Assembly: GCA_019637395.1 (NCBI GenBank)
Contig: JAHBVR010000009.1
Span: 248,001-312,000, forward strand
DNA: 64,000 nt
Source: Vulcanimicrobiota bacterium
GTDB taxonomy: Bacteria; Vulcanimicrobiota; Xenobia; Xenobiales; JADMJV01
Reading direction: 5' to 3'
Position 1 is the stretch's first letter; each line of letters opens with the position of its first letter. A program made the position numbers and the translations under genes. Of this stretch, positions 50,804 to 59,149 are shown in pieces. Under the pieces are notes generated by a model. The model did not search any database. It was not told where the DNA came from and was given only the letters and a program-made list of their open reading frames with translations.

Positions 50804-52675
50804 ATGAGTCAGGTATCCCTTTTCCGAAAATGGCGCTCCAAAGCTTTTTCCGACCTGGTCGGACAGGAGGCAGTGGTCAAGACCCTGCGCAACGTACTGG
50901 CCGGCGGTTCTCCCGCCCGGGCCTATCTCTTTTGCGGTCCGCGCGGCACGGGTAAAACCAGCACCGCCCGTATTTTTGCCAAAGCGCTGTGCTGCGAAAA
51001 CGGCCCCGCCCTGGAACCCTGTAATCACTGTTCCACCTGCCGGGAAATCGCCCAGGGCAACTGCATGGACGTCTTTGAAATCGACGCTGCCTCCAACACG
51101 CAGGTCGAGAAAATCCGCGATTTCATCGTGGACAAAGTGCACTTCGCTCCGGCCAAAGCCCGTTTCAAGGTCTATATCATCGACGAGGTGCACAAACTCT
51201 CCACCTCCTCCTTCAACGCCCTGCTCAAGACGCTGGAAGAACCTCCAGCCCACGTCGTCTTCGTGCTGGCCACCACTCATCCCCATGAATTGCTGCCGAC
51301 CATCCTCTCCCGCTGCCAGCGCTACGATTTCCGGGCCTTTTCTCTGACCGAGGTAGAAGCCCACCTGCAGCACATCGCCGTCGAAGAAAAACTCGAACTC
51401 GACCCGCTGGCCCGCCAACTGCTGGCCCGGGCCGCCCAGGGTTCCATGCGCGACGCTCTGGTACTGCTCGAGCAGGCGCAGCACTACAGCGGCGGTGCCG
51501 TGCAGCCGGCCGACGTCGTGCAAATGCTGGGACTGCTGCCTCAGGATACGCTGGGGCGCTGGGTCGAGGCCCTGCGCCAGGGGGACGCGGCCCTCTTGCT
51601 GGGAGCAGTGGAGGATATGCATAGGGGCGGGCAGGATTTCGTGCGCGCTGTCGATCTCTGGGTCGACCACTTGCGGCTGATCATGCTCTCCAAAGTGGGG
51701 GCTCACGAAGCTGGTTTGAGCGAACTGCACGAAGCCTACCGCACGGCTTTGCAAAGCCAGGCGCAAAATTTGACCATGAGCCAGATTCTCAACTGGCTGC
51801 GCGCCGCCGTCGACCTGCAACAGGCCATTCGCGACGGGCAACCCCCACGCATCGCCCTGGAACTATGCCTGGTGGCCCTGTGCGCACCACCTGCTCCCGT
51901 GTCCGCAATCGCGCCCGGCGCAGCCGCCCCTGCCCCCGTAGTGGCCACTCCCGCGCTGGAAGCACTCACCCTTCAGGTGCAGGACCTGCAAGAAAAAGTA
52001 AAATCTCTGCTGACCGCTGCGCGCCCGCGTGGGGAACAGCCGCTTCCCGCGGAAAAGCAACCGGCCGAGCCGCCACGCCCGGCTGCCCGCCGGGAAACTC
52101 CACCGCCCACCCGGGCGCCGGTTGCACCGGCCGCTGAGGTTGATTTCTTAGGACCCCCGCGAGAGGAAGAACGCATTCCACCAGCCCGTTCCGCTGACGC
52201 GCCCAGCGACGATGACTTTCTGGGTCCCCCGGCCGAAGAAAGACAGGCTCCCCCGCCCCGGCGCGAATCCCCCCGGGCGGCCCAGCGGCCTCCGGCCGAG
52301 TTGCCCAACGGGGGCAAAGCCATCACCCAGGCCCGCGATTTCTGGCCGCATTTGATCCAGAGTCTGAAAGCTCGCGACGGGCGGCTGCAGGCCATGATGA
52401 AAGACGCCCAACTGCGTGAGTTTCAACCGGATCGCCTGGTCATCTCGTTGTCCTCGACTCTGAAGTTCCACTACGAATACATATCCCGTCAGGTCCGCCT
52501 GCTCGAAGAGGTAAGTAGCGGACTTATGCAAAGCAAGGTGCGCATTGAAGTAGTGGTGGACGGAGCGCAACAGGCGCCCGTCCAAGAACAAGAACACGAG
52601 ACCCTGGTCAAGAAAGCCTCCGGCTTGTTCGGAGGTCGCATCTTGGATGCGGCGAATGACACCCAGTCGGATTAG
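50804..52675 (+). CDS. dnaX: DNA polymerase III subunit tau/gamma
   Basis: 623 residues, clamp-loader ATPase. Walker A FCGPRGTGKTSTARIFAKAL, the zinc module CNHCSTC with an earlier cysteine pair, Walker B VYIIDEVHKLSTSSFNALLK and the SRC box in ILSRCQRYDFRAF. Domain III is followed by a proline/alanine-rich hinge with two copies of DFLGPP, and a C-terminal domain of about 120 residues (FWPHLIQSLKARDGRLQAMM) like tau domain V. GGGGG-rich leader, ATG start. No clear slippage site for making the short gamma form. Starts the dnaX-receiver-ybaB-recR unit. Confidence 0.96.
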   Translation: MSQVSLFRKWRSKAFSDLVGQEAVVKTLRNVLAGGSPARAYLFCGPRGTGKTSTARIFAKALCCENGPALEPCNHCSTCREIAQGNCMDVFEIDAASNTQVEKIRDFIVDKVHFAPAKARFKVYIIDEVHKLSTSSFNALLKTLEEPPAHVVFVLATTHPHELLPTILSRCQRYDFRAFSLTEVEAHLQHIAVEEKLELDPLARQLLARAAQGSMRDALVLLEQAQHYSGGAVQPADVVQMLGLLPQDTLGRWVEALRQGDAALLLGAVEDMHRGGQDFVRAVDLWVDHLRLIMLSKVGAHEAGLSELHEAYRTALQSQAQNLTMSQILNWLRAAVDLQQAIRDGQPPRIALELCLVALCAPPAPVSAIAPGAAAPAPVVATPALEALTLQVQDLQEKVKSLLTAARPRGEQPLPAEKQPAEPPRPAARRETPPPTRAPVAPAAEVDFLGPPREEERIPPARSADAPSDDDFLGPPAEERQAPPPRRESPRAAQRPPAELPNGGKAITQARDFWPHLIQSLKARDGRLQAMMKDAQLREFQPDRLVISLSSTLKFHYEYISRQVRLLEEVSSGLMQSKVRIEVVVDGAQQAPVQEQEHETLVKKASGLFGGRILDAANDTQSD

Positions 52676-52689
52676 GAGCAGCAGAGCCA

Positions 52690-53073
52690 ATGAGCGATAC
52701 CCCGAAAATCTTAGTGGTGGACGACGATGAGCACATCCTTCGCTCACTCAGTCAGTATTTAGAGCTGGAAGACTTCAACGTAGTCAGTGCCTCGAGTGGT
52801 CCCGAAGCTCTCGCGCTCTTCGCCCAAGAAAAACCCGATTTGCTGGTTCTTGACGTGATGATGCCCGGCATGGACGGCTTCCAGGTCTTGGAAACATTAC
52901 GCAAGGACCCCGAAACCGCCGGCGTGCCCGTGCTCATGCTGACGGCCCGCGACCAGCACAACGATATTCTCAAAGGCTACCAGATGGGAGCCACCTCCTA
53001 TCTGGTCAAACCCTTCAACTTGGACGAACTCGTGGAAGCCATTCGCGAGGTCTTCGCCAGCAAATCCAGTTAA
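52690..53073 (+). CDS. Single-domain response regulator (CheY-like)
   Basis: 127 residues, receiver only. The acidic pocket is VVDDDEHIL, the phospho-acceptor is D55 or so in LLVLDVMMPGMDGFQ, and T and K are in LMLTARDQ and YLVKPFNLDEL. No output domain, so it works by protein contact or within a phosphorelay, perhaps with the hybrid kinase at 17.3 kb. It is 14 bp after dnaX and 15 bp before ybaB, an unusual insertion in the dnaX-ybaB-recR block. Confidence 0.92.
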   Translation: MSDTPKILVVDDDEHILRSLSQYLELEDFNVVSASSGPEALALFAQEKPDLLVLDVMMPGMDGFQVLETLRKDPETAGVPVLMLTARDQHNDILKGYQMGATSYLVKPFNLDELVEAIREVFASKSS

Positions 53074-53088
53074 TTTCAAGGAGCTGTC

Positions 53089-53409
53089 ATGCAACGTGAA
53101 CTGATGCGTAAAATGCAGAAGATGCAGGAGAAGCTTACCGCTTCGATGGGTCAGATGCAGGAAGAGCTCGAGACCGTAACGGTTGAAGGCACGGCCGGCC
53201 AGGGGATGGTGAAAGCCACCGTCAACGGCCATGGCATGCTGATGTCGATCAAGATCGATCCTAAGGCGGTCGATCCTGAAGACGTGGACATGCTCGAAGA
53301 CCTGGTCCTGACCGCGGTCAAAGACGCCATCGAAAAATCCAAGTCGCTCTCCGGGGACAAGATGTCCAAACTGACCGCGGGCTTGCCGATTCCACCCGGA
53401 TTCTTCTAG
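53089..53409 (+). CDS. ybaB: YbaB/EbfC family nucleoid-associated protein
   Basis: 106 residues: N-terminal MRKMQKMQEKLTASMGQMQE helix, then TVEGTAGQGMVKATVNGHGM and LTAGLPIPPGFF. A dimeric DNA-binding protein. GGAG site before ATG. Standard dnaX-ybaB-recR order apart from the intervening receiver gene. Confidence 0.94.
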   Translation: MQRELMRKMQKMQEKLTASMGQMQEELETVTVEGTAGQGMVKATVNGHGMLMSIKIDPKAVDPEDVDMLEDLVLTAVKDAIEKSKSLSGDKMSKLTAGLPIPPGFF

Positions 53410-53415
53410 GTCTCG

Positions 53416-54027
53416 TTGGACTACCCCGAAGCTCTGGAAGAGTTGGTCGAGTCGCTGCAGCAGTTACCGACCATCGGACCCAAGTCAGCACAACGTTTAG
53501 CCTTCTGGCTTCTGGAAACCGCGGAGCCGAAGGCTTTGCGTTTATCTGAAGCCATTCGTAGCGCTCGCAACCAGATTCGCCCCTGCCGGCGCTGCTTCAA
53601 TTATAGCGACCGGGAACTCTGCCAAATTTGCGCCGACCCTCAACGCAAGACGGGGGTGGTATGCGTGGTGGTCCAACCCAAAGACATTGTGGCCCTTGAA
53701 AAGACCCGAGAATATCGGGGGGGCTACCACGTTTTGGGTGGGCTACTCTCCCCCTTGGACGGTATCGGGCCCGACCAGGTTCGCATCCACGAACTGCTGG
53801 AGCGAGTACGCGAAGAAGCCATAGACGAAGTCATTCTGGCTCTGGACACGACGGTGGGGGGTGAGGCGACCTGCCTCTACCTGTCCCGTCAACTCGGCCC
53901 CGAAACTTCGGTCACCAGGCTGGCCCAGGGACTGCCGGCGGGTGGCAACCTGGATTACACCGATGAAGTCACTCTGGGGCGGGCCTTGCGTGGCCGGCGC
54001 CGGGTGGAAGATCTGAGCCCACAGTAA
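53416..54027 (+). CDS. recR: Recombination mediator RecR
   Basis: 203 residues. Helix-hairpin-helix LQQLPTIGPKSAQRLAFWLL, a C4 zinc finger CRRCFNYSDRELCQIC, and a Toprim domain with VCVVVQPKDIVALEKTREY and LALDTTVGGEATCLYLSRQL, ending LGRALRGRR. With RecF and RecO it loads RecA at gaps. Start TTG, 6 bases after ybaB. Confidence 0.95.
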   Translation: MDYPEALEELVESLQQLPTIGPKSAQRLAFWLLETAEPKALRLSEAIRSARNQIRPCRRCFNYSDRELCQICADPQRKTGVVCVVVQPKDIVALEKTREYRGGYHVLGGLLSPLDGIGPDQVRIHELLERVREEAIDEVILALDTTVGGEATCLYLSRQLGPETSVTRLAQGLPAGGNLDYTDEVTLGRALRGRRRVEDLSPQ

Positions 54028-54039
54028 GGAAGGCATGAA

Positions 54040-55056
54040 ATGCGCGTCTTTGTAACGGGAGCCACGGGTTTTATCGGAAGAGAGATCGTCCGCCACCTGC
54101 AGCAGGCGGGACACGATGTCTTCGCCCTGTGCCGCAACCCCGACGATTTGTACGTCAGCAACGTGCAAAAGGTACAGGGTGATATCCTCCAACCTCATAC
54201 CTTTGAAGCCCAACTGCGCGAAGCCGAAGCCTGCGTTCACTGCGTCGGCATTCTGCGCGCCTTTCCAGAGAAAGGCATCACTTTTGAAAAACTGCATTAT
54301 CAGGCCACCCTCAACCTGGTGCGAGCCTGCGGCAAAGTGGGCGCGCAACGCTTCATCCACATCAGCGCCAACGGCGTGGAGAAGCATCCCACCACCGAGT
54401 ATATGCGTTCCAAAGCCAAGTCTGAACAGGCGGTCCGCTCTTCTAGCCTGGATTGGACGATTCTGCGACCCTCGGTCGTTTACGGCGGCAACCCCAACAA
54501 AGAAAACTTCGTCAAAATGCTGCGCGACAATCTTTCCAAGACCAGCCTGTTTCCCTATTTTGGCAAGGGCGAGTATTGCCTGGCGCCCATCTCCACCTGG
54601 GAACTGGCCGAAACCGTGCGCCGCTGCCTGGAGAATCGCGACAGCGTGGGCAAAGTCTACCATCTGGGTGGCGACGAGGTCTATACCTATAAGGCGCTGC
54701 TACACTTGATTTGCGAGGCGGGCGGCTACAAAACGAAGCTTTTCTCCTTGCCTCCGGTGCTGATGAGCACGGCCGCCGGCCTGCTGGGCGGCTTCAAATG
54801 GTTTCCCATGACCACCGATATGTTGCGCATGCTGACGAGCGGCAATGACATGCCCGCCAACGCTCAGACGCAAAAGGTGCTGGAGGTTCCCAGCGTCAGC
54901 TTCCGAGGCTGGCTCCATCACGGGTTGATGGAACCGGCCGGAGCGGCCGCCTTGACCGAAAAATCCGCAGCCCGCGTCACCACTCAATTGCAGCCCGACG
55001 ACGCCCCCGCCGTCAACGCTACCCAACCGCTCAACTCAGAGGACGCCCCAGCATAG
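54040..55056 (+). CDS. NAD(P)-binding atypical SDR (NDUFA9-like)
   Basis: 338 residues. Dinucleotide motif VFVTGATGFIGREIV; HISANGVEKHPTTEYMRSKA in place of the usual YxxxK, as in the complex I NDUFA9-like/NmrA-type group; ILRPSVVYGGNPNK; and GEYCLAPISTWELAETVRRC. Bacterial relatives are often linked to quinone or respiratory functions, but activity is unproven. The final 40 residues (TQLQPDDAPAVNATQPLN) are low-complexity. Convergent overlap of 26 bases with the TPR gene. Confidence 0.85.
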   Translation: MRVFVTGATGFIGREIVRHLQQAGHDVFALCRNPDDLYVSNVQKVQGDILQPHTFEAQLREAEACVHCVGILRAFPEKGITFEKLHYQATLNLVRACGKVGAQRFIHISANGVEKHPTTEYMRSKAKSEQAVRSSSLDWTILRPSVVYGGNPNKENFVKMLRDNLSKTSLFPYFGKGEYCLAPISTWELAETVRRCLENRDSVGKVYHLGGDEVYTYKALLHLICEAGGYKTKLFSLPPVLMSTAAGLLGGFKWFPMTTDMLRMLTSGNDMPANAQTQKVLEVPSVSFRGWLHHGLMEPAGAAALTEKSAARVTTQLQPDDAPAVNATQPLNSEDAPA

Positions 55057-56632
55057 CCTCCCCACTGTCCCGAGCACTGCGGTGCAGGCCTTCCAGGACC
55101 GCCTCGGCGCCCTGCAGCTCGTCCAACCGATCCAGTTGCTCCAGGCATTCCAGCCAGATCGACTGCTGCTCGCCTTTGCGCGCATAGGCGGCGGCCGAAG
55201 CGAAAGATTGGGCCGCTCCCTCGAGCTCGCCCCGGGCCAGGCACAAATAGCCGCGCTCGCGTAGCGCCTCACAGCGCAGAGCCGCATCTTTGGGAACCTC
55301 GTTGAGCACCTCGATGGCCAGCATCAAATTACGATTGCATTCGTACAGTCTTCCACGCAAACGCTCAAGGCGGGCGGTCAGGATATAGATCTGAGCGGAA
55401 TCGGCCGGACCGGTTCCCTGGCCCAGCATCCAGCCGGCCGCCTGCAAATCCTGACCGGCCTCCTCCAGCAAATTGCGCTCGATCAAGGTACGACTGCGCT
55501 CGACCCGAGCCCGCAGCACGGGATTGCGTTCCCCCAACTGCAAGAACCGCTCCAGACTTTCCGAGAAGAGTTGGCAGGCCTGCTGATTGTCACCCTGAGC
55601 TCGATAGGATAAGCCCAGACTGCTCAAAGCATAGGCCAGAGCGCGGTAGTTGCCAAAGCGCCGGCACATTTCCACGTCCAGTTGGTGAAAGCGAATGGCC
55701 CGCGGATAGTCCCCCAATTTCATACACAGGTTGCCCAGACGGCCGTAGACGACGGCCAGCTCCGACTCGGCTCCCAGGCGGCGGCTCAGCCGCTCGGCTT
55801 TGTAAGTGAAGTGCAGCGCCTCGGTAATCTTGCCCAGGTCGCTGCAAACCTGACCCAGGCCTTCGTAAGCTTTGGCCACGCCGATCCACATCTGCAAATG
55901 CCAGTAGGCGCGCAAAGCTTGTTCAAGGAACTCGAGAGCCCGTTGCGGCTCCCCCTGCTCCTGGTGGAGGAGTCCCAACAAACGGCAGGCCTCGGCCTGG
56001 CAACGATCGGGTCGAGAACGCGGCCGTTCCATCACGTGCAGCCAGGCTTCCTCGGCCTGGTCGAAGCGGTGCAGGCGGAAAAGCACCCGGCCTCGCTCGA
56101 TGTCGCTTTCGTCGTCTCCGAGCTGGGGCAGCATGCGTAAAGCTTCCCGCAATTCCCCGGCCCGCACCAACAGGCGCGCTTTCTCCAGTTGCCAGGCGCG
56201 CGCGAACTGCCCCTCCGGGTCCCATTGCCGGGACAGCAGCAAGGCCTGCTGAGCCTGCTCCTGCTCGCCATACATACCATGAATCTGGGCCGAAAGAATC
56301 AGGGCGCGAACCAACAACGGCTTGAGGGTGATGGAGGTACGCCGGCACAGCAACCCGTCCAACTCATGGGAAGCCTGATCCCAACGCTGTAACTGTACCA
56401 ACAACTCGGAACGCCACAGGCGAATGGCTGCTTTCTGATCGGCCAGACAGGGGTCGTCGGCGGCTTCCTCTTCGAGCCGATCCAGCCAGGCTCCGCCTAG
56501 CTCGAGAGCCCGGCCATAATCAAAACGCGAAAGGCTGTCTTCAATCGTCTCCAGGAAATGCCGGCATAGCTCTACGGCTCGAGCTTGCGTCAGGTAGATT
56601 GCGACCAACTTTTCTAAACTTGCAGGTTGCAA
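55031..56632 (-). CDS. TPR-repeat protein
   Basis: 533 residues, almost all helical pairs. Clear tetratricopeptide units include ACRLLGLLHQEQGEPQRALE, YEGLGQVCSDLGKITEALHF, YGRLGNLCMKLGDYPRAIRF and LSSLGLSYRAQGDNQQACQL (about 210-390), with weaker ones on both sides. No signal peptide, DNA-binding or enzymatic domain. A scaffold or regulator of the kind seen as the TPR part of LuxR/MalT-like ATPases, but without the ATPase. Divergent from the membrane protein at 56651, only 18 bp away. Confidence 0.85.
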   Translation of the reverse strand: MQPASLEKLVAIYLTQARAVELCRHFLETIEDSLSRFDYGRALELGGAWLDRLEEEAADDPCLADQKAAIRLWRSELLVQLQRWDQASHELDGLLCRRTSITLKPLLVRALILSAQIHGMYGEQEQAQQALLLSRQWDPEGQFARAWQLEKARLLVRAGELREALRMLPQLGDDESDIERGRVLFRLHRFDQAEEAWLHVMERPRSRPDRCQAEACRLLGLLHQEQGEPQRALEFLEQALRAYWHLQMWIGVAKAYEGLGQVCSDLGKITEALHFTYKAERLSRRLGAESELAVVYGRLGNLCMKLGDYPRAIRFHQLDVEMCRRFGNYRALAYALSSLGLSYRAQGDNQQACQLFSESLERFLQLGERNPVLRARVERSRTLIERNLLEEAGQDLQAAGWMLGQGTGPADSAQIYILTARLERLRGRLYECNRNLMLAIEVLNEVPKDAALRCEALRERGYLCLARGELEGAAQSFASAAAYARKGEQQSIWLECLEQLDRLDELQGAEAVLEGLHRSARDSGEAMLGRPLS

Positions 56633-56650
56633 TAGAGCTCAAGAAAAATC

Positions 56651-57580
56651 ATGATAAGAGGGAACTCTTTTGAGGAGCTTGACGACTCCTCCTTTGAAGG
56701 AAGTAAGCCTGATTTGAGCATGGTCATGTTGCAAAGAGAATGGAGCCTCCAGATGGCCCGCAAGGAACCGGGCCGGTCCGGAGGCTACCCTGGTTTGTTC
56801 TGGGCGGCCATCGCCCTGAGCTTGCCGCTGCTTCACCATGCCCTGGCCTCGTATCGACTGGATTTCTTGCCTGAACGGCGCGGCTCGTTTGAACTGGCTG
56901 GATTCTGGCTGATCGGACTTACCTGTTTGCGCGCCTGCATCAGCTGCGCCGCCAGTATGGCCGAAGAAGTCCAGCACCATTCGATCCAGTTGGTACGCCA
57001 GCTTCCTCGCTCGGGCGGCCTGGCCGGCCTGCTCCTCACGAAAATCGCCGTTGCCTCCATACCCCTGCTCATGGAGTGGGGACTGTTCGCAGGTCTGGCC
57101 GGTTTGCTCTGGTTGTTGGGAGTGCCGGTGCAGGACTGGAACTCCGGGCGTTTTCTGGCGGTCGGCCTCACCTCAATGCTCTTTTTCTCCTCGTTGGGTT
57201 TGTGGATTGGCGCGCGTCTGGCCGAACCCGAACGGGCCGTCAACAACGCCCGCGTGGCCGTAGTTATGACACTGGTGGGCTGGGCGATGCTCGAGAGTGT
57301 CCTCAAGGGCCCCACTTTGCTGATCGCCGCCCTCATCTGGATTGGCTTCATGTTTCGCTCCAGCCCGCGCGTCACTTCCGCCTTCCAGGGCGGAGTCATC
57401 AGCGCCGTGGTGGTCCTGCTGCTACCGCAGGCCTATATGCTGGGTGACCTGCGTCTGGCCCAGATGAGCCCTCTGATGGCTGCTTCGAACCCGGATTTGA
57501 CGCGCGATGACTGCATTCTCTACTGCGTCGGCACCGTAGCCATCTTACTGCTGAACCTTCGCCAGTTGAGGAAGCTATAG
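56651..57580 (+). CDS. Membrane protein, ABC-2 permease-like
   Basis: 309 residues. A cytoplasmic N-terminus of about 50 residues containing VMLQREWSLQMARKE, then six hydrophobic segments. HHSIQLVRQLPRSGGLAGLLLTK after the second helix resembles the coupling loop of ABC-2 export permeases. No ATPase gene is adjacent. The next gene follows at once (stop and start adjacent). Function not established. Confidence 0.65.
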   Translation: MIRGNSFEELDDSSFEGSKPDLSMVMLQREWSLQMARKEPGRSGGYPGLFWAAIALSLPLLHHALASYRLDFLPERRGSFELAGFWLIGLTCLRACISCAASMAEEVQHHSIQLVRQLPRSGGLAGLLLTKIAVASIPLLMEWGLFAGLAGLLWLLGVPVQDWNSGRFLAVGLTSMLFFSSLGLWIGARLAEPERAVNNARVAVVMTLVGWAMLESVLKGPTLLIAALIWIGFMFRSSPRVTSAFQGGVISAVVVLLLPQAYMLGDLRLAQMSPLMAASNPDLTRDDCILYCVGTVAILLLNLRQLRKL

Positions 57581-58399
57581 GTGGCCCTGGGGCCGCAGTT
57601 GCCCGAGTCCCCCCATCGCGGCGAACGGCGCCTGCTGGATCGGGCCATGTTTTTGGGCGACATCGGGCGTACCGGCAAATCCTCGGAAACCAACCTCAAG
57701 GAGGCTGGCAACCGTGACCCTTTCAAGATGTTTCTTGAAAAAGAGGTAAACCAGGAAGACGAATTGGTCGAAAAAAAGGCCGAAGGTGACGTGACGGAGG
57801 CGGCTGTCGAGAGCGAGGCCGGTTCAGCCGCCAGCCAGGAAGTCAAGGACGACCAGGTAGAGAACCGCAAGGACGCCGATCGCCAGGCGCTTGAGGGCGG
57901 GGCCGAGCAGGCCGAGCGCGCCACCGCCTCCAACCACGGCTTGTGGCGCGGCCCGCAACTCAATATGGGAGCTGCCATGGTGAGCGTACCCCAGCAATTG
58001 CAGGCGCAGCAGCTGGAGAAGCAGGGACGCGCCCAGAAGCAGCGTGATACCGGCGACAGAGAAAAACTGGAAGAAGGCAAGCAGCGCGTGGACGACGCTC
58101 TCTTGCAAGCTCTGCGTCAGTCGGGACTGGCCCACCCGGTCACCGGCTTCGCCGATCCTCGCCTGCAAGGCGGCCGGCCCCAACTCGGTCCGGAGTGGGC
58201 CGTCAAAAACCAGGTTTACCGCTGGGAGTCCTCGCCCGGTCATCGCCAGGTGCTGCGCTGGGGTGACAAAGAGAGCCTGCTGGAGACCACCGCCGCCGGT
58301 CAACGCCAGGTCATTCAGAAGCTGGGTGAGCAATTCTGGTCGCAAACCACCCTCTGGGACAGCGACACCGGCTTTGACATTTCTAACGACAGCCGCTGA
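57581..58399 (+). CDS. Hypothetical hydrophilic protein, 272 residues
   Basis: Not recognised. Highly charged, Gln- and Glu-rich (QEDELVEKKAEGDVTEAAVE, QQLQAQQLEKQGRAQKQRD), probably largely disordered in the first 180 residues. The last 80 are more structured (WAVKNQVYRWESSPGHRQVL). The GTG start touches the stop of the permease-like gene, implying co-expression. The opposite strand has a long frame too, but the present one has the typical codon pattern and a sensible neighbour. Confidence 0.65.
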   Translation: MALGPQLPESPHRGERRLLDRAMFLGDIGRTGKSSETNLKEAGNRDPFKMFLEKEVNQEDELVEKKAEGDVTEAAVESEAGSAASQEVKDDQVENRKDADRQALEGGAEQAERATASNHGLWRGPQLNMGAAMVSVPQQLQAQQLEKQGRAQKQRDTGDREKLEEGKQRVDDALLQALRQSGLAHPVTGFADPRLQGGRPQLGPEWAVKNQVYRWESSPGHRQVLRWGDKESLLETTAAGQRQVIQKLGEQFWSQTTLWDSDTGFDISNDSR

Positions 58400-58436
58400 C
58401 CTTGCCAGAGTGGACCAAGCTCGATAAACTAAGTTC

Positions 58437-58673
58437 ATGAGAATCATTAACGTCCACGAAGCCAAGACACATCTTTCCAAGCTACTAGAGGACGTAAAAG
58501 CCGGCGAGGAGATCGTGCTGGCCAAAATGGGAAAACCCTATGCCAGGTTGGTGCCCATAGACCAGCCCAAGCCGGTAAGGCTGGGATTTTTAAGCGGTTC
58601 GGTCGGTGACGATATTCTCCAACCCATGTCGGATGAAGAGTTGGCAGACTGGGAAGGGCCGATCCACCCTTGA
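58437..58673 (+). CDS. Phd/YefM-family antitoxin
   Basis: 78 residues. The N-terminal INVHEAKTHLSKLLEDVKAG and EEIVLAKMGKPYARLVPID are the DNA-binding Phd fold; the C-terminus (MSDEELADWEGPIHP) is the toxin-masking part. It overlaps the toxin gene by four bases (TTGA). In related pairs the antitoxin represses the operon. Confidence 0.92.
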   Translation: MRIINVHEAKTHLSKLLEDVKAGEEIVLAKMGKPYARLVPIDQPKPVRLGFLSGSVGDDILQPMSDEELADWEGPIHP

Positions 58674-59059
58674 TACGCCTTCTTCTGGATACCCATGCGC
58701 TGCTCTGGGCCTGGACGGAGCCTGCAAAATTGTCGGAGACCGCCCGCGCATTGATTCAAGAACCTTCGAATACTCGTTGGGTCTCGCCCGTGACCGGTTT
58801 TGAGATCTCCCAGAAGTATCGATTGGGAAAGCTGCAGGTGGAGCCTGGCCTGGTCAGCAACTACACCGACCATCTGCGCACTTTCCAGGCAGAAGAACTC
58901 CCCCTCCTGTCAAAACACGCTCTGTATGCCGGTGGGCTTCCAGGCGAACATAGAGACCCGTTCGACCGTCTTCTGGCCGCCCAGAGTTTGTTAGAAGGTG
59001 TTCCCTTGCTGACCGCCGACCCGGCCTTCCTCGGCTTTGGAGTCCAGACGATTTGGTAA
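58670..59059 (+). CDS. PIN-domain ribonuclease toxin (VapC-like)
   Basis: 129 residues. Acidic metal ligands in LLLDTHALLWAW, the glutamate in SPVTGFEISQKYRLGKLQ, and aspartates in GEHRDPFDRLLAAQSLLEG and LLTADPAF. Complete and of the usual length, so this is the only intact toxin among the three toxin-antitoxin loci in the window. TTG start, overlapping the antitoxin stop. Confidence 0.93.
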   Translation: MIRLLLDTHALLWAWTEPAKLSETARALIQEPSNTRWVSPVTGFEISQKYRLGKLQVEPGLVSNYTDHLRTFQAEELPLLSKHALYAGGLPGEHRDPFDRLLAAQSLLEGVPLLTADPAFLGFGVQTIW

Positions 59060-59149
59060 TGCGAAACCTCTGACATTGCAATTGCACAGCCGGCCGCCTG
59101 AGCGAAGAGCAACTGGCCGCCTGGTTCAGGCAGCGCCTTCCAGGCTCTC

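Noticed and set aside
51985-52005. A-rich stretch in dnaX as a programmed frameshift site for gamma
   Set aside because: The run is interrupted (GAAAAAGTAAAATC), out of phase for A-AAA-AAG, and no downstream stop and hairpin were evident.
57824-58525. 233-codon minus-strand frame opposite the hydrophilic gene
   Set aside because: It also covers the antitoxin start region; less natural composition and no likely neighbour in its direction.
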